A stretch of 64,000 nt of DNA from Burkholderiaceae bacterium. Its GTDB lineage: Bacteria > Pseudomonadota > Gammaproteobacteria > Burkholderiales > Burkholderiaceae_C. Made by a program: the position numbers and the translations under genes. The DNA is taken from contig JAGOPK010000002.1 in NCBI GenBank assembly GCA_017992055.1, forward strand, positions 558,001-622,000, given 5' to 3'. Under the pieces are notes generated by a model. That model had not been told where the DNA came from and did no database searches. It worked only from the letters and a program-made list of their open reading frames with translations. Positions 30,579 through 39,761 of this stretch are shown one piece after another (the stretch's first letter is position 1; each line of letters opens with the position of its first letter).

Positions 30579-33236
30579 ATGGCAACCCCTTCCCAAGGCT
30601 CCGGCGCCGGGCTCGGCGAACGTGCACGCCGGCCGCTGGGCCGCTGGTGGCGCCGCCAGTCGCCAGCGCGCCAGGACCGACTGGCCACCCTGGCCCCGCT
30701 GGCCTCGGTGCTGCTGTTCCTGGCGGCCATCATTGCGGCCTTCTGGTACCTGCGCAACGAGGAAATCGAGCGCGAGACCGAGGCCGTCAAGCGCGATGCC
30801 GAGATCGCCCAGCAGCAGATCCGCCTGCGCCTGATCGAGACCCAGGAGCAGCTGGTGCGGCTGGCGCGCGAGTTCGCCTCGCGCGAGCTCGAGCCCGGCG
30901 AGTTTGCGCAGCAGGCCCATGGCCTGGCCGGCGACCGCCCGGAGATCCAGCGCCTGGTGTGGCTGGGCGCCGACGAGCGTGTGCGCGCCCGCCACGAGGT
31001 GGCCGGCGAGCGCGAGGACGGGGGCAGCACCGCGCCCGGCAGCGCCCTGCCCGCACGCGGCGGCGCATCGGCGGCCAGCGGCCGCGGTCCGCTGCGCCCC
31101 GAGGTCCGCAGCGAATCTCGCGGCGAGTCGCGCGGCGAATCCCGCAGCGAGGCCGACTGGGCCTTCATCGCCGCCCGCGACCTGCGCCAGCCGATCTACT
31201 CGCGCCCGTTCAAGGACCGCCACGGTACCCTGGTGTTCCAGGTGCAGGTGCCGATGCTGTCGCGTGGCCAGTTCACCGGCGCCCTGGTGGCCGACTATGC
31301 GGTGGACGTGCTGATGCGCCACCAGGTGCCGTCCGAGGTGACGCGCCGCCATGCGGTGGCCATCCTCGACGACCGCCACAACGAGCTGGTCAACACCGGC
31401 TCGGCGGTGCCCGGCCCGGCCGGCCGCCAGGCCTCGCGCTCGGCCATCGTGCACGACATCCCGCTGGCCCCGGCGGCCAACGGCCTGCTGGTGCGCGCCA
31501 CCGGCTACCGCACCTCGGCCGGCCTGGTCGGCAACACCTTGTTCTGGATGGTGGTGGCGCTGTCGGTGCTGACGGTGTGGATGCTGCTGGGCACCTGGCG
31601 CCATGTGCGCCGGCGTGGCCAGATCCAGGGCGCCTTGGTGCAGGAGACCAATTTCCGCCGCGCGATGGAAAACTCCATGCTCACCGGCATGCGCGCGATC
31701 GACATGGAAGGCCGCGTGACCTATGTCAACCCGGCCTTCTGCGCGATGACCGGCTTCACCGAGCACGAGCTGATCGGCCGCCTGCCGCCCTATCCCTACT
31801 GGCCGCACGACCGGGTGGACGAGAACCACCGCCTGCTGCAGCAGCAGCTGCAGGGCCGCAGCCCGGCCGGCGGCATCGAGGTCAAGGTGATGCGCAAGAA
31901 CGGCACGCTGTTCGATGCGCGCATGTATGTGTCGCCGCTGGTCGATGCCAAGGGCCAGCAGACCGGCTGGATGACCAGCATGACCAACATCACCGAGGCC
32001 AAGCGCATCCGCGACCAGCTCTCGGCCAGCCACGAGCGCTTCACCACCGTGCTCGAAGGCCTGGAGGCCGCGGTGTCGGTGCTGTCGGTGCAGCAGGGCG
32101 AGCTGCTGTTCACCAACCGCTCCTACCGGCTGTGGTTCGGCGCCGATCCACGCGGCCATGCGCTGCTGGCCAGCGGTTCGGCCCCGGGCACCGACGACGA
32201 AACCCATGGCGACGGCGATGTCGACGACTACACCGGCCTGCCGGCGCAGGAGCTGGCCGGCCTGGGCGCCAACCCGCGCGAGGTGTATGCGCCGGCGCTG
32301 GACAAATGGTTCGACGTGCGCGCCCGCTACCTGCAATGGACCGACGGCCGGCTGGCGCAGATGCTGATTGCCACCGACGTGACCGCGCGCCGCCGTGCCG
32401 AGGAGCTGTCGGCCCAGCAGGCCGAGAAGGCCCAGGTGTCGAGCCGGTTGATCACCATGGGCGAGATGGCCAGCAGCGTGGCGCACGAGCTGAACCAGCC
32501 GCTGACGGCCATCAACAACTACTGCAACGGCATGGTGTCGCGGGTCAAGGCCGGCTCGATCGACAACGACGGCCTGATCGCCGCGCTGCAAAAGACCGCC
32601 AAGCAGGCCGAGCGCGCCGGCCAGATCATCCACCGCATCCGCGCCTTCGTGAAAAAGAGCGAGCCGCAGCGCGTGCCGGCCCATGCCAAGGACATCGTCG
32701 AGGACGCGGTCGAGCTGGCGTCCATCGAGATGCGGCGGCGCAATGTGCAGATCCACCATTACGTGGCTCAGCGCCTGCCGCAGCTCAAGTGCGACCCGAT
32801 CCTGATCGAGCAGGTGCTGCTGAACCTGCTGAAAAACGCCGCCGAGGCCATCGACAGCGGCAAGATGCCGCCGTCGCGCCGCCACATCGAGCTGCGCGTG
32901 GTGCCGCGCCACACGCCCGACGAGGGCGGCGTGATCGAGTTCAACGTCACCGACATGGGCCCGGGCCTGCCCGACGAGGTGATCGCCCGGCTGTACGAGG
33001 CATTCTTCTCCACCAAGGCCGAGGGCCTGGGCATCGGCCTGTCGCTGTGCCGCTCGATCATCGAGTCGCACCGCGGCCGGATCCGGGCGGAGAACCTCTA
33101 CAATGGAACGCTTGTGTCGGGGTGCCGGTTCGCCTTCACCCTGCCCGTCGAAACCAGCGTTCGGCCCGAGGAGACACCACTGCTGCCGTCGCCCGACGAT
33201 GCAGTGCCCGGCACCGGCCCACGCACCGCCGTCTGA
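30579..33236 (+). CDS. Membrane-bound PAS sensor histidine kinase (FixL/DctB-like)
   Basis: An 885-residue inner-membrane sensor: helix 1 (about 36-58), a periplasmic sensing region (60-300), helix 2 (about 305-328), two PAS domains (about 345-460 and 475-605), a dimerisation domain with the phospho-accepting His636 (SSVAHELNQPLTAINNY) and a C-terminal ATPase domain (N box LLNLLKNAAEAI, then DMGPGLP and GLGIGLSLCRSIIESH). The kinase core resembles FixL, DctB and TtrS. The signal is unknown. Near residues 177-192 the periplasmic part carries a Arg/Ser/Gly/Glu repeat. It is followed after 37 bases by its likely partner regulator. Confidence 0.92.
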   Translation: MATPSQGSGAGLGERARRPLGRWWRRQSPARQDRLATLAPLASVLLFLAAIIAAFWYLRNEEIERETEAVKRDAEIAQQQIRLRLIETQEQLVRLAREFASRELEPGEFAQQAHGLAGDRPEIQRLVWLGADERVRARHEVAGEREDGGSTAPGSALPARGGASAASGRGPLRPEVRSESRGESRGESRSEADWAFIAARDLRQPIYSRPFKDRHGTLVFQVQVPMLSRGQFTGALVADYAVDVLMRHQVPSEVTRRHAVAILDDRHNELVNTGSAVPGPAGRQASRSAIVHDIPLAPAANGLLVRATGYRTSAGLVGNTLFWMVVALSVLTVWMLLGTWRHVRRRGQIQGALVQETNFRRAMENSMLTGMRAIDMEGRVTYVNPAFCAMTGFTEHELIGRLPPYPYWPHDRVDENHRLLQQQLQGRSPAGGIEVKVMRKNGTLFDARMYVSPLVDAKGQQTGWMTSMTNITEAKRIRDQLSASHERFTTVLEGLEAAVSVLSVQQGELLFTNRSYRLWFGADPRGHALLASGSAPGTDDETHGDGDVDDYTGLPAQELAGLGANPREVYAPALDKWFDVRARYLQWTDGRLAQMLIATDVTARRRAEELSAQQAEKAQVSSRLITMGEMASSVAHELNQPLTAINNYCNGMVSRVKAGSIDNDGLIAALQKTAKQAERAGQIIHRIRAFVKKSEPQRVPAHAKDIVEDAVELASIEMRRRNVQIHHYVAQRLPQLKCDPILIEQVLLNLLKNAAEAIDSGKMPPSRRHIELRVVPRHTPDEGGVIEFNVTDMGPGLPDEVIARLYEAFFSTKAEGLGIGLSLCRSIIESHRGRIRAENLYNGTLVSGCRFAFTLPVETSVRPEETPLLPSPDDAVPGTGPRTAV
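31107..31154 (+). repeat. Four 12-base repeats inside the kinase gene
   Basis: Four tandem 12-base units of the type CGCGGCGAGTCG encode RSES-RGES-RGES-RSEA in the periplasmic loop. The units differ at a few third positions. Slippage here would change the loop by four residues without a frameshift. Confidence 0.75.
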
Positions 33237-33273
33237 CTGGCCACTGAGCCGCCAACGAGGAGCCCACCGCCCC

Positions 33274-33903
33274 ATGAGCCTGATCCCGAAAAAAGGCACG
33301 GTCTATGTCGTCGACGATGACGAGGCTGTTCGCGATTCGCTGCAATGGCTGCTGGAGGGCAAGGACTACCGCGTCAAGTGCTTTGATTCGGCCGAGGGCT
33401 TTCTGTCGCGCTTCGACCCGCGCGAGGTGGCCTGCCTGATCGCCGACATCCGCATGGACGGCATGAGCGGCCTCGAACTGCAAGACCGCCTGCTCGAGCG
33501 CAAGAGCCCGCTGCCCATCGTCTTCATCACCGGCCATGGCGACGTGCCGATGGCGGTGACGACGATGAAGAAGGGCGCGATGGACTTCATCGAGAAGCCC
33601 TTCAAGGAAGACGAGCTGATCGGCCTGGTCGAGCGCATGCTGGACCAGGCGCGCTCGGCCTTTGCCCAACATCAAGAGCAGGCCAGCCGCGACGCCCTGC
33701 TGTCGCGCCTGACCACGCGCGAGGCCCAGGTGCTGGAGCGCATCGTCGCCGGCCGGCTGAACAAGCAGATCGCCGACGACCTGGGCATCAGCATCAAGAC
33801 GGTGGAGGCGCACCGCGCCAACATCATGGAAAAGCTCAATGCCAACACCGTGGCCGATCTGCTGAAGATCGCACTCGGTGCCAATGCCCCGGTCAAGGCC
33901 TGA
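33274..33903 (+). CDS. FixJ/NarL-type response regulator
   Basis: A 209-residue two-domain regulator. The receiver (residues 8-125) has the acidic pocket VVDDDEAVRDS, the phospho-accepting Asp58 in LIADIRMDGMSG, a threonine in FITGHGD and the lysine in FIEKPF. The C-terminal LuxR-type helix-turn-helix (about 140-200) reads LTTREAQVLERIVAGRLNKQ. It should be phosphorylated by the kinase encoded just upstream. Target genes are unknown; the divergent pyruvate dehydrogenase operon is one candidate by position only. GAGGAG lies eleven bases before the ATG. Confidence 0.94.
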   Translation: MSLIPKKGTVYVVDDDEAVRDSLQWLLEGKDYRVKCFDSAEGFLSRFDPREVACLIADIRMDGMSGLELQDRLLERKSPLPIVFITGHGDVPMAVTTMKKGAMDFIEKPFKEDELIGLVERMLDQARSAFAQHQEQASRDALLSRLTTREAQVLERIVAGRLNKQIADDLGISIKTVEAHRANIMEKLNANTVADLLKIALGANAPVKA

Positions 33904-33936
33904 GTCCGCGCCGGCCTGACCCGTCCTCCTTCCACC

Positions 33937-33959
33937 AAGGCCGCTGCTGAAGCGGCCTT
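33937..33959 (+). terminator. Hairpin after the response regulator gene
   Basis: AAGGCCGCT and its exact complement enclose a five-base loop, 33 bases past the regulator stop. The following bases (GTCGCTTTCTG) are only weakly T-rich, so termination may be partial. It separates the two-component pair from folD. Confidence 0.55.
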
Positions 33960-33981
33960 GTCGCTTTCTGGAGTCCAGCCC

Positions 33982-34839
33982 ATGACCGCCCACAGCATCA
34001 GCGGCACCGCCCTGTCGGCACAGATCCGCACCGAGGTGGCGCAGCGCGCCGCCGCCCTCAGCGCCCTCGGCCAGCGGCCCGGCCTGGCCGTGATCCTGGT
34101 CGGCGACGACCCGGCCTCGGCCGTCTATGTGCGCAACAAGGTCAAGGCCTGCGCCGAGGCCGGCTTCCATTCGGTGCTCGAGAAGTACGAGGCCGACCTG
34201 TCCGAAGAGGCCCTGCTGGCGCGCATCCGCGCGCTGAACGACGATGCGGCCATCCACGGCATCCTGGTGCAGATGCCGCTGCCCCGGCACATCAACCCCC
34301 AGCGGGTGATCGAGACCATCGCCGATGCCAAGGACGTGGACGGTTTCTCCATCCACTCCGCCGGCAGCCTGGCCAGCGGCCTGCCGGGCTTTCGCGCCTG
34401 CACGCCCTATGGCTGCATGAAGCTGATCGAGAGCACCGGCATCGACCTGCGCGGCAAGCATGCGGTGGTCATCGGCCGCAGCAACACCGTGGGCAAGCCC
34501 ATGGCCCTGCTGCTGCTGCAGGCCAATGCCACGGTCACCGTCTGCCACAGCGCCACGCCCGACCTGGGCCTGCACACGCGCCAGGCCGATGTGGTGGTGG
34601 CCGCGGTGGGCCGGCGCAACACCGTCACCGCCGACATGGTCAAGCCCGGTGCCGTGGTCATCGACGTGGGCATGAACCGCAACGACGAGGGCAAGCTCTG
34701 CGGCGACGTGGACTTTGCCGGCGTCAGCCAGGTGGCCGGCTGGATCACGCCGGTGCCCGGCGGCGTGGGCCCGATGACCATCACCATGCTGCTGGTGAAC
34801 ACGCTGGAATCGGCCGAGCGCGCCGCCGCCGCGCAATGA
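33982..34839 (+). CDS. folD: Methylenetetrahydrofolate dehydrogenase/cyclohydrolase
   Basis: Interconverts 5,10-methylene- and 10-formyl-tetrahydrofolate with NADP, supplying one-carbon units to purine synthesis (see purL at 4812). The 285-residue protein carries [16 protein letters not shown] with the catalytic lysine, [12 protein letters not shown], the substrate loop DVDGF and the nucleotide-binding [18 protein letters not shown], and ends with the typical [15 protein letters not shown]. The ATG at 33982 has GGAG nine bases upstream and gives standard length. It stands alone after a hairpin. Confidence 0.96.
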   Translation: MTAHSISGTALSAQIRTEVAQRAAALSALGQRPGLAVILVGDDPASAVYVRNKVKACAEAGFHSVLEKYEADLSEEALLARIRALNDDAAIHGILVQMPLPRHINPQRVIETIADAKDVDGFSIHSAGSLASGLPGFRACTPYGCMKLIESTGIDLRGKHAVVIGRSNTVGKPMALLLLQANATVTVCHSATPDLGLHTRQADVVVAAVGRRNTVTADMVKPGAVVIDVGMNRNDEGKLCGDVDFAGVSQVAGWITPVPGGVGPMTITMLLVNTLESAERAAAAQ

Positions 34840-34926
34840 CCGGCCGCGAGCCGGCGCTGTTCCCGGCTTGAAGCCCGGCCCGCCGCCCCCATCATTGGCG
34901 TTTTGAACCGTCTCCCGCCTGCCGCC

Positions 34927-36960
34927 ATGACCGCTCCCAATCCGCTGCTGTCCACCGCCGACCTGCCGTCGTACACCGACTTCCGGCCCGATCAGGTGAC
35001 GCCGGCGCTGGACCAGCTGCTGGCCCAGGCCCAGGCCGCGCTCGACCTGGCCGTGGGCGACGGCGTGCCGGCCGACTTCGATGCCATGTCGGCCGCGCTG
35101 GACGTGCCGCTGGAGCGGCTGTCGCGCGCCTGGGGCCTGGTCGGCCACCTCAATGCCGTGGCCAATACGCCCGAGCTGCGCGAGGCCTACAACGCCAACC
35201 TCGGCCGGGTGACCGAGTTCCACACCCGGCTGGGCGCCGACGAGCGCCTGTATGCCAAGTACAAGGCCATCCACGCCAGCTCGGCCGGCCGGCTGAGCCC
35301 GGCGCGGCGTGCCGCGCTCGATCATGCGCTGCGCGACTTCAGGCTGTCGGGCGCCGAGCTGCAGGGCGAGGCCAAGGCGCGCTTCCAGGCCATCCAGGAG
35401 CGCATGGCCGAGATCGGCCAGGCCTACAGCGAGCATGTGCTGGACGCCACCGACGGCTTCACGCTGGACGTGGCCGCCGAGCGCCTGGCCGGCGTGCCGG
35501 CCGATGTGCTGGACGCCACCCGGCAAGAGGACGGCAGCCACCGCCTGAGCCTGCACCAGCCGGTGTACCTGCCGCTGATGATGTATGCCGACGAGCGTGC
35601 GCTGCGCGAGCAGCTCTACCGCGCCTACACCACGCGGGCCAGCGAGTTTGGCCCGGCCGAGCGCGACAACGGCCCGCTGATGGCCGAGCTGCTGCGGCTG
35701 CGCGCCGAGGAAGCCCAGCTGCTGGGCCAGCCGACCTATGGCGCGCTGTCCCTGGTGCCCAAGATGGCCGAGTCGCCGGCCCAGGTGACGGGCTTTCTGC
35801 GCGACCTGGCGGCCAAGGCCCGGCCGCATGCCGAGCGCGACCTGGCCGAGCTGCGCGAGTTCGCCGCCACCCAGCTGGGCCTCACCGACCTGCAGCCCTG
35901 GGACGTGCCCTATGCCAGCGAGAAGCTGAAGCAGGCGCGTTATGCCTTCAGCGAGCAGGAGGTCAAGCAGTACTTCACCGAGCCCAAGGTGCTGGAAGGC
36001 CTGTTCCACATCATCGAGACGCTGTTCGAGGTCAGCATCCGCGCCGACGAGGCGCCGGTGTGGGCCGAGGGCGTGCGCTTCTTCCGCATCGAGCGGCGGG
36101 GCGCGGCCGCGGGCGATGCCGCACCGCAGCTGGTGGGCCGCTTCTACCTCGACCCCTATGCGCGCACCGGCAAGCGGCCCGGCGCCTGGATGGACGGCGA
36201 GCGTGGCCGCTGGACGCGGCCCGACGGCGCCGGCCTGCAGACGCCGGTGGCCCATCTGGTGTGCAACTTCGCCAGCCCGCTGGGCGACCGGCCGGCGCTG
36301 CTGACGCACGACGACGTGATCACGCTGTTCCACGAGTTCGGCCATGGCCTGCACCACCTGCTGACGCGTGTGGACGAGCTGGCCGTGGCCGGCATCTCGG
36401 GCGTCGAATGGGATGCGGTGGAGCTGCCCAGCCAGTTCATGGAGAACTTCTGCTGGGAATGGGAGGTGCTGTCGCGCATGACCGCCCATGTGGACAGCGG
36501 CCAGCCGCTGCCGCGCGAGCTGTATCAGCGCATGCTGGCGGCGAAGAACTTCCAGAGCGGCCTGCAGACGCTGCGCCAGATCGAGTTCGGCCTGTTCGAC
36601 ATGCGCATCCACACCGAGGCCGACGCGCCCGGCCGCATCCAGGCCATCATGGACGAGGTGCGGCAGGAGGTGGCGGTGCTGCTGCCGCCGGACTTCAACC
36701 GCTTCCAGAACTCGTTCTCGCACATCTTTGCCGGCGGCTACTCGGCCGGCTACTACAGCTACAAATGGGCCGAGGTGCTGTCGGCCGACGCCTTTGCCGC
36801 CTTCGAGGAAGAAGGTGTGTTCAGCCCCGCGGTGGGCAGCCGCTTCCTCCGCGAGATCCTCGAAGCCGGCGGCGCCCGCCCGGCGATGGACAGCTTCAAG
36901 GCCTTCCGCGGCCGCGAGCCCAGCATCGAGGCCCTGCTGCGCCACCAGGGCATGTCATGA
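34927..36960 (+). CDS. prlC: Oligopeptidase A (M3 metallopeptidase)
   Basis: A cytoplasmic zinc peptidase that degrades short peptides, including cleaved signal peptides. The 677-residue chain is helical, with the zinc site HEFGHGLHHLL near residue 470 and the glutamate ligand about 28 residues later (SGVEWDAVELPSQFMENF). Length fits the family. The ATG at 34927 gives MTAPNPLLSTADLPSYTDF, a standard start. Its TGA overlaps the ATG of the next gene (ATGA), so the two are probably coupled. The symbol opdA is also used for this enzyme. Confidence 0.93.
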   Translation: MTAPNPLLSTADLPSYTDFRPDQVTPALDQLLAQAQAALDLAVGDGVPADFDAMSAALDVPLERLSRAWGLVGHLNAVANTPELREAYNANLGRVTEFHTRLGADERLYAKYKAIHASSAGRLSPARRAALDHALRDFRLSGAELQGEAKARFQAIQERMAEIGQAYSEHVLDATDGFTLDVAAERLAGVPADVLDATRQEDGSHRLSLHQPVYLPLMMYADERALREQLYRAYTTRASEFGPAERDNGPLMAELLRLRAEEAQLLGQPTYGALSLVPKMAESPAQVTGFLRDLAAKARPHAERDLAELREFAATQLGLTDLQPWDVPYASEKLKQARYAFSEQEVKQYFTEPKVLEGLFHIIETLFEVSIRADEAPVWAEGVRFFRIERRGAAAGDAAPQLVGRFYLDPYARTGKRPGAWMDGERGRWTRPDGAGLQTPVAHLVCNFASPLGDRPALLTHDDVITLFHEFGHGLHHLLTRVDELAVAGISGVEWDAVELPSQFMENFCWEWEVLSRMTAHVDSGQPLPRELYQRMLAAKNFQSGLQTLRQIEFGLFDMRIHTEADAPGRIQAIMDEVRQEVAVLLPPDFNRFQNSFSHIFAGGYSAGYYSYKWAEVLSADAFAAFEEEGVFSPAVGSRFLREILEAGGARPAMDSFKAFRGREPSIEALLRHQGMS

Positions 36961-37592
36961 ACCTGCACCGCCCTGCCGCCGCGGCGGGCCTGCTGGCCCT
37001 GCTGCTGGCCGCCATGCCGGCGGCCCAGGCCCAGTACAAGGTCATCGGCCCCGATGGCCGCGTGACCTACACCGACCGGCCGCCCACCCAGGCAGGCCAC
37101 AAGGTGCAGGCCATCCGCCGCGACGGCCTGGTCACCGGCGAGGCCGATGCGGCGGCGGCCCTGCCGCTGGCGCTGCGCCAACCGGTGGCACGCTTTCCGG
37201 TGCTGCTGATCAGCGGCGCCGACTGCAGCCCCTGCGACCGCGGCCGCCAGCTGCTGCAGGCCCGCGGCATCCCGTACACCGAGCGCAGCGTGTCCAGCGA
37301 CGAGGACGCCCAGGCCCTGCAGCGCCTGAGCGGCGCGCTGACCCTGCCCTCGCTGCAGGTCGGCGGCCAGTGGCTGCGCGGCCTGCTGGACAGCGACTGG
37401 CAGTCCACGCTGGACCTGGCCGGCTATCCCAAGGAATCGGCGCTGCCGCGCACCTGGCGGCCGGCCGCCGTGGCGCCGCTGGCACCGCGGCCCACGGCCG
37501 CCAACGCACCGGCCACGCCGGCGGCCGACAGCGCCCGGCCGGCCACGCCGGCCGAGCCCGGTGCCGGCAGCGGCCCGGCGATCCGCTTCTAG
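36957..37592 (+). CDS. Exported DUF4124-glutaredoxin-like protein
   Basis: A 211-residue protein with a signal peptide (about residues 1-24, ending AAQA), a DUF4124 segment (YKVIGPDGRVTYTDRPP) and a glutaredoxin-like thioredoxin fold (about 80-155) with the redox pair in GADCSPCDRGRQLL. The C-terminal 50 residues are Pro/Ala-rich. A periplasmic disulfide or thiol role is likely from the export signal and CxxC; the partner is unknown. The start codon is fused with the prlC stop. The TAG stop shares CTAG with the convergent fusion gene. Confidence 0.83.
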   Translation: MNLHRPAAAAGLLALLLAAMPAAQAQYKVIGPDGRVTYTDRPPTQAGHKVQAIRRDGLVTGEADAAAALPLALRQPVARFPVLLISGADCSPCDRGRQLLQARGIPYTERSVSSDEDAQALQRLSGALTLPSLQVGGQWLRGLLDSDWQSTLDLAGYPKESALPRTWRPAAVAPLAPRPTAANAPATPAADSARPATPAEPGAGSGPAIRF

Positions 37593-38545
37593 GCCGGCCA
37601 GCGCCGTGGCCCGGCCTGCCAGGCCGTGATCGCCGGCAGCAGGGCCTGGCGCCGGCGCAGGCTGGCGGCCGGCCACAGCCGCTCACGCTCGTAGAACTCG
37701 GCCACCGCCGGTGTGTCCGGCGACAGGCTCACCCAGGGCTGCTTGCTGGCGGTGAAGATGTGCACATCGGGCGGCAGCCGGTCGGGCTGGTCCAGCGTGC
37801 CCACGCGCACAAAGGCCACGGCCGGGCCCGAGCCGGCATAGTGGCTCCACAGCGCGATGCGGCACTGCGGGCAGCGTGCGATCCACTGGCCGGCGCCGCT
37901 GTCGGACGGCGTGACCACGCGCTCGGGCGCTCCGGCCAGCAGTTGCAACCGGTCGGCCTCGATCATCGCGTTCAGCGCAAACGAGGCACCGCTCTCACGC
38001 TGGCACCAGCGGCAATGGCAGCAGTGGGTGAACAGCGGCCGGCTCAGCAACCGGTAGCGCAGCGCGCGGCAGTCGCAGCCGCCCTCGGCCTCGAACACCT
38101 GGGGGCCGCCGTGCCAGTCCAGGCGCAGATCGCCCGAGGCCAGCGGCGGCTGGGCCGGGTCGTGCTGCCAGCCGCGGCGCAGGTAGAAGCCCAGCGCCTG
38201 CGTGCCCGCCCCGGTGCCCAGCCAGGGCCGCGGCGTGCCGGGCTGGGCCAGCAGCCAGTCCAGCATCAGCTGGTGCAGGCGGTGGCCCAGGCCCTGGCCC
38301 TGCGCGTCGGGATGCACGAACAGCGCCCAGATGTTGCTGTCCTGGGCATTGGCGATGGCAAAGCCCAGGATGCGGCCGTCGCGCTCGGCCACCCAGCCGC
38401 GGCCGGTGTCCTGCAGCGCGCGGCGCAGGTCTTCGTCGCTGATCCGGCCGGGGGCCAGCGTGTTCTCCTGCACCGCATAGCGCACGGCCCAGATGCCCGG
38501 GGCATCGGCCATCCCGGCCTGGCGCAGAACGACGTCAGCGTGCAT
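37589..38545 (-). CDS. GNAT acetyltransferase fused to a GFA-type zinc domain
   Basis: A 318-residue two-domain protein. Residues 1-150 are a GNAT N-acetyltransferase, with the acetyl-CoA loop in WALFVHPDAQGQGLGHRLHQ. Residues about 175-300 are a glutathione-dependent formaldehyde-activating (GFA/CENP-V-like) fold with zinc cysteines in EGGCDCRALRY, HCCHCRWCQRESGA and RCPQCRIALW. No frameshift separates them, so this is a real fusion in this genome. Substrates are unknown. The ATG at 38545 lies inside the end of the upstream transporter gene (11-base overlap). Confidence 0.8.
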   Translation of the reverse strand: MHADVVLRQAGMADAPGIWAVRYAVQENTLAPGRISDEDLRRALQDTGRGWVAERDGRILGFAIANAQDSNIWALFVHPDAQGQGLGHRLHQLMLDWLLAQPGTPRPWLGTGAGTQALGFYLRRGWQHDPAQPPLASGDLRLDWHGGPQVFEAEGGCDCRALRYRLLSRPLFTHCCHCRWCQRESGASFALNAMIEADRLQLLAGAPERVVTPSDSGAGQWIARCPQCRIALWSHYAGSGPAVAFVRVGTLDQPDRLPPDVHIFTASKQPWVSLSPDTPAVAEFYERERLWPAASLRRRQALLPAITAWQAGPRRWPA

Positions 38546-39761
38546 GGTGAGTCCCTCCGGTGTCCGGGTCCGGTGCCGGCAGCACCAGGCGCTTGAGCGT
38601 GCCAAAGCTGGTCAGCAGCAGGGCCGCCATCAGCCACATCGGCGCCGCCGCGGTGGTGACGCCGGCCAGCAGGCCGAAGCCGCCGGGCATGGCCACGGTG
38701 GCGGCATTGGTGGCCAGCATGCGCACGCCCAGGGCTTCGCCATGGCGTTCGGGCGGCGTGACCTGGTGCAGCAGGGCCAGCACCATGGGCTGCACCGCGC
38801 CCAGGGCCAGGCCCAGCAGGGCCGAGCCGGCCACCATGCCGGCGCTGCCCGGCAGCCAGTGGTAGCCGCCCAGCGCCAGCGTGGCCACGACCATGGCCAC
38901 GCGCAGGGCCTGGCGCTCGTCCACGCGCGCGCTGAAGGCGCTGATGCCCAGGCGAACGACGCTGGCGGCGATGGCAAAGCTGCCCAGCACCAGGCCGATC
39001 TGGCTGGCCGTCAGGCCGCGCGCATGGCCGATCACCGGCACCGCAAACATGTGGGCATCCCAGCAGGCGGCCAGCACCACGTTCAGGCGCAGCAGGCGGC
39101 GCATGGCCGGCTGGCGCAGCAGGCTCCAGGCACTGTGCCGACCATGCCGGCCCGAGCTGGCGTCGGCCACCGCCGGCCGCGGCAGCATGCGCGGCACGCG
39201 CAGGGTCAGCACCCAGCACAGCAGCGGCATGGCCAGCGCAAAGGCGAAGGCGCTGCGAAAGCCCACATGGTCGATCAGCAGGCCGGCAACCACCGGCGAC
39301 AGCGCGTTGCTCAGCGCCGGCCCCAGCGCCACCCAGGAGAACACGCGCTTGAGCTGGGCCGGATCGTCGGCCATGCGGCCGGCCTCGCGCTGGATGGCCA
39401 CCGCGCCCACGCTGAGCGCGCCGCCGGTGAGCAGGCTGCCCAGGGCCAGCGCCCACAGCTGCTGGCTGGCCACCATCACGCCGGCGCCGGCCAGGGCCAT
39501 CCACACCGCCGCGCCCATGGGCCGGTGCAGGCCGTGGCGGTCGGCCAGGCGGCCAGCCCACAGCGCCAGCGCCATCGGCGCCACCGCATACAGGCTCAGC
39601 AGCAGGCCCACCATCCACTCGGGCCGGCCGGCCTGCAGCAGAGCCAGGCTGGCCGCCACGCGGGCGCAGGCCATGCAGGCATGCAGGGCGATCAGCGCAC
39701 CGATCAGGGCCACAAAGCCGGACGGCGGCCGTGTGCTGCCCTGGCCGGCCGATCGGTTCAT
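38535..39761 (-). CDS. Major facilitator superfamily transporter
   Basis: A 408-residue, about 12-helix inner membrane transporter. ALWAGRLADRHGLHRPMG near residue 68 is the conserved MFS loop between helices 2 and 3. The substrate is not predictable. It sits between rmuC (upstream, four-base overlap) and the GNAT-GFA fusion (downstream, eleven-base overlap), so all three are probably cotranscribed. With an acetyltransferase next to it, drug or metabolite export is possible, but this is only a guess. Confidence 0.85.
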   Translation of the reverse strand: MNRSAGQGSTRPPSGFVALIGALIALHACMACARVAASLALLQAGRPEWMVGLLLSLYAVAPMALALWAGRLADRHGLHRPMGAAVWMALAGAGVMVASQQLWALALGSLLTGGALSVGAVAIQREAGRMADDPAQLKRVFSWVALGPALSNALSPVVAGLLIDHVGFRSAFAFALAMPLLCWVLTLRVPRMLPRPAVADASSGRHGRHSAWSLLRQPAMRRLLRLNVVLAACWDAHMFAVPVIGHARGLTASQIGLVLGSFAIAASVVRLGISAFSARVDERQALRVAMVVATLALGGYHWLPGSAGMVAGSALLGLALGAVQPMVLALLHQVTPPERHGEALGVRMLATNAATVAMPGGFGLLAGVTTAAAPMWLMAALLLTSFGTLKRLVLPAPDPDTGGTHHAR

